Assembly: GCA_019119875.1 (NCBI GenBank)
Contig: DWWG01000217.1
Coordinates: 1-64,000, forward strand
Length of the DNA stretch: 64,000 nt
Reading direction: 5' to 3'
Origin: Candidatus Dietzia intestinigallinarum
GTDB taxonomy: Bacteria > Actinomycetota > Actinomycetes > Mycobacteriales > Mycobacteriaceae
Positions 61,489 through 64,000 of this stretch are shown one piece after another (within the stretch, counting starts at the first letter, position 1; every line of letters starts with the position of its first letter). The translations under genes were made by a program, and so were the position numbers. The notes beneath the pieces are model-generated. The model saw only the letters and a program-made list of their open reading frames with translations, ran no database searches and had not been told where the DNA came from.

Positions 61489-64000
61489 TCAGACCATGTG
61501 GTCGAGGACCACCCCGCGTCGGAGTGACCCGACGGCCGACCGTGCGGTACGAGCGAGTTCCGGCTCGGCGACCTGGCCGATCTGCGCCAGCACGTCCACC
61601 ACCAGCCGTGCGGACCGGACGAAGTCGCCGGCCGTCAGCTCGACGCCCTCCTGCCACGAGGCGACCAGGATCGACGACAGTGCGCCGCCGGACACCCAGT
61701 GATGGAGGACCGGGGCGAGCCCGGCGTCCAGGTCCGGGGTGGTGGGCAGCCGGTGCGCGCGTTCGATCTCGGCGACATCCGAGGCGACGCGTCCGGTCTC
61801 CTCCAGGGCGTGGCGAAGCGTCTCGTCGGACGGCTCGCGGACGGCGGATTCGGTCCGCGGGTGCGCCACGATCGTGGCGATCACGGCGGCGAGACCGGCC
61901 GGATCGAGCCCCCGCCAGACACCCCGCCGCAGACATTCGGACACGAAGAGGTCCTGCTCGGTGTGGACACCGCCCAGGAGGCGGCCGGCATCGGTGGCGC
62001 GCAGGGCGCCCTCGACCTCCTCGAGGTAGCCGAGCTGTTCGAGCAGGGTGACGATGCGACGGAAACGGCGGGCCAGTGAGTCCGAATCGGCGTCGACCTC
62101 GGCGTTCATCGAGGCGACGTCCGCGTCGGCCTTCGACCAGCGCTCGTGCAGGCGGGCGAGCTTGTCGATTCGCGGATCGTCGTGAAGCGGATGCCGACGG
62201 AGTTCGCGCCGGGCCGCCGCGATCCGCGGATCCTTACGCACCGGCCTGCCCCCGGAGTTCTTCATACGGGACCTGGCCTTGCCCCGCAGGCGCTCCATGC
62301 GCTGGACGAGCGCACGTTTGGCGCGGCCGTCGAGCTTGCGGCGACCTCCGGGCAGGTCCACGCGGCCCACCGGGATCGGCGGCGCCGCGAAGTCGTGTTG
62401 TCCCAGCCACCCGGTCCAGCCGGTGTCGGTCAGGCACAGCAGCGCCGGGTCGGATCGGATGTCGGTGCGTACCCGGAGGACGGTCGCGACCATCCCGAAC
62501 CGCTTGCGGCCCACGGTGATCACCGAGCCGGCGGTCTGCTTGAGCATGGCCGACCGGACTGCGGACAGTCGGTCCTCGCGAGTATTCTTCTCGGCCTTGC
62601 GCTCGAGACGGCTCAGCTCCGCCCGCACGGCCATGTAGGCGTCGAGTTCCTCGTCACCCCCGGCCTCGAGCAGGGTCGCGCGCATGCGATCACGTTCGGC
62701 GGCGCGTCGCTCGATCGCCCGCGAGCGGGAGACCAGGGTTCTGTCGGTCTGGAACTGGGCGAACGAGCGGCCGATGAGCGAGGTGGCCTCGTCCACGCCG
62801 AGCTGCTCGACCAGGTTCACCGCCATCGAATAGTCCGGGGCGAACGCACTGTGCAGCGGGAAACGGGGCGTGTCCACGAGCGCGGACAGCGCCTCCAGGT
62901 CCAGATCGGGTTGGTCCAGGACGACCGCTGTGCCCTTCGTGTCGATACCGCGGCGGCCGGCCCGGCCGGTGATCTGCGAATACTCGGCCGAGGTGAGCAT
63001 GGCGTGGGTGTCACCGTTGAACTTGGTGGTCTTCTCCAGAACGACCGCGCGAGCGGGCATGTGGATGCCCAGCGCGAGGGTCTCGGTGGCGAAGACCACC
63101 TTGATCAGTCCGGCGGAGAACAGCTCCTCCACCACCGTGCGAAATAGCGGGAGCATGCCGGCGTGATGGGCCGCGATGCCGCTGATCAGGCCGGCTCGGA
63201 ACGCGGAGTAGTCCAGGGCGTCGAGATCGTGCCGGGGAACCTGTGCGCAGGCGGAGTCCACGTGTGAGGCGATCCGTCTGGACTCCTCCCCCGTCGTGAG
63301 ACGGAGTCGGGAGCGGCGCATCTGGGCCACCGCCCCGTCGCAACCGGCCCGGGAGAACACGAAGTAGATGGCGGGCAGGAGCCGTTCGTCGTCGAGTTTT
63401 TCGATCACGTCCCGGCGGCGGGCCCACTGGGCGCGCGGTCGCGAGGCGACCCGCTCGTCGTGATAGCCGGCGCGGGTGCGTCGACGCTGGTCCGCCGCCG
63501 CTCGAACAGGGATCAGATCGCCGTCCGTGTAGAGCATGTGTGCCAGCGGCACGGGCCGGTGGTCGGAGAGCACGACCGCGGTGTCGCCCCGGATCTCGGT
63601 GATCCAGTCGCCCAGCTCGTCGGTGTTGCTCAGGGTGGCCGACAGGCCGACGAGCCGGACCGCCGGGTCGAGCGTGAGGATGATCTCCTCCCACACGACC
63701 CCGCGGGAGCGGTCCCCCAGGTAGTGGATCTCGTCCATGACCACGCAGTCGAGATCATGAAGCGCCGACGAGCCGCTGTAGATCATGTTGCGCAGAACTT
63801 CGGTGGTCATCACCACGATGGGCGCGTCCGCGTCGATCGAGTGGTCGCCTGTGAGCAGGCCGACGTTCTCGGGACCGAACCGCTGGCGGAACTGGCGGAA
63901 CTTCTGGTTGGACAGCGCCTTGACCGGCGTGGTGTAGAAGCAGCGTCCTCCACCGGCGAGCGCCCGGTACGCCGCGTACTCACCGACCAGGGTCTTGCCC
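61489..64000 (-). CDS. helY: Ski2-like DEAD/DEAH helicase HelY, truncated by the window end
   Basis: Frame open to 64000 (GKTLVGEYAAYRALAGGGRCFYTTPVKALSNQKFRQF...); VVMDEIHYLGDRSRGVVWEE, QITGRAGRRGIDTKG. Confidence 0.92.
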   Translation of the reverse strand, partial: GKTLVGEYAAYRALAGGGRCFYTTPVKALSNQKFRQFRQRFGPENVGLLTGDHSIDADAPIVVMTTEVLRNMIYSGSSALHDLDCVVMDEIHYLGDRSRGVVWEEIILTLDPAVRLVGLSATLSNTDELGDWITEIRGDTAVVLSDHRPVPLAHMLYTDGDLIPVRAAADQRRRTRAGYHDERVASRPRAQWARRRDVIEKLDDERLLPAIYFVFSRAGCDGAVAQMRRSRLRLTTGEESRRIASHVDSACAQVPRHDLDALDYSAFRAGLISGIAAHHAGMLPLFRTVVEELFSAGLIKVVFATETLALGIHMPARAVVLEKTTKFNGDTHAMLTSAEYSQITGRAGRRGIDTKGTAVVLDQPDLDLEALSALVDTPRFPLHSAFAPDYSMAVNLVEQLGVDEATSLIGRSFAQFQTDRTLVSRSRAIERRAAERDRMRATLLEAGGDEELDAYMAVRAELSRLERKAEKNTREDRLSAVRSAMLKQTAGSVITVGRKRFGMVATVLRVRTDIRSDPALLCLTDTGWTGWLGQHDFAAPPIPVGRVDLPGGRRKLDGRAKRALVQRMERLRGKARSRMKNSGGRPVRKDPRIAAARRELRRHPLHDDPRIDKLARLHERWSKADADVASMNAEVDADSDSLARRFRRIVTLLEQLGYLEEVEGALRATDAGRLLGGVHTEQDLFVSECLRRGVWRGLDPAGLAAVIATIVAHPRTESAVREPSDETLRHALEETGRVASDVAEIERAHRLPTTPDLDAGLAPVLHHWVSGGALSSILVASWQEGVELTAGDFVRSARLVVDVLAQIGQVAEPELARTARSAVGSLRRGVVLDHMV

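Noticed and set aside
1-64000. tRNA, rRNA, intact prophage, restriction-modification, toxin-antitoxin or retron loci
   Set aside because: Read for these by eye; no convincing signature found, though small RNAs cannot be excluded without computation

Overview
High-GC actinobacterial chromosomal window, probably Mycobacteriales and possibly Dietzia-like (inferred from protein character and gene order, no search run). Most of it is conserved core genome. Several blocks match the Mycobacterium tuberculosis neighbourhoods I remember: sigB; sigA-ppgK-suhB-cei-DUF4193-DUF3093-dut-DUF3710-OB-fold-DUF3159; ahpD-ahpC/oxyR; rbpA next to an lnt-ppm1 fusion; and cobK-SDR-F420 oxidoreductase-pepE-exonuclease-helY. 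I found no rRNA, tRNA, CRISPR array, intact prophage or intact IS. The least ordinary parts are: (1) a divergent flavoprotein / 66-aa HTH / FUSC exporter module at 43.5-46.1 kb whose overlapping promoters contain a duplicated operator-like palindrome; (2) SigH/SigR-type promoter motifs upstream of both sigB and rbpA; (3) an eroded-looking accessory patch at 38-41.6 kb with a truncated zinc-ribbon, recombinase-associated ORF and a small AT-rich palindromic site; (4) what looks like a degenerate cobalamin locus (CobG-like half protein, truncated CobM-like domain fused to CobK); (5) divergent probable pseudoenzymes (CFA-synthase-like, amidohydrolase-like); (6) degenerate ~28-nt repeats between phoD and sigA. 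No clearly new multi-gene system is proven; the 44 kb module is the best candidate.
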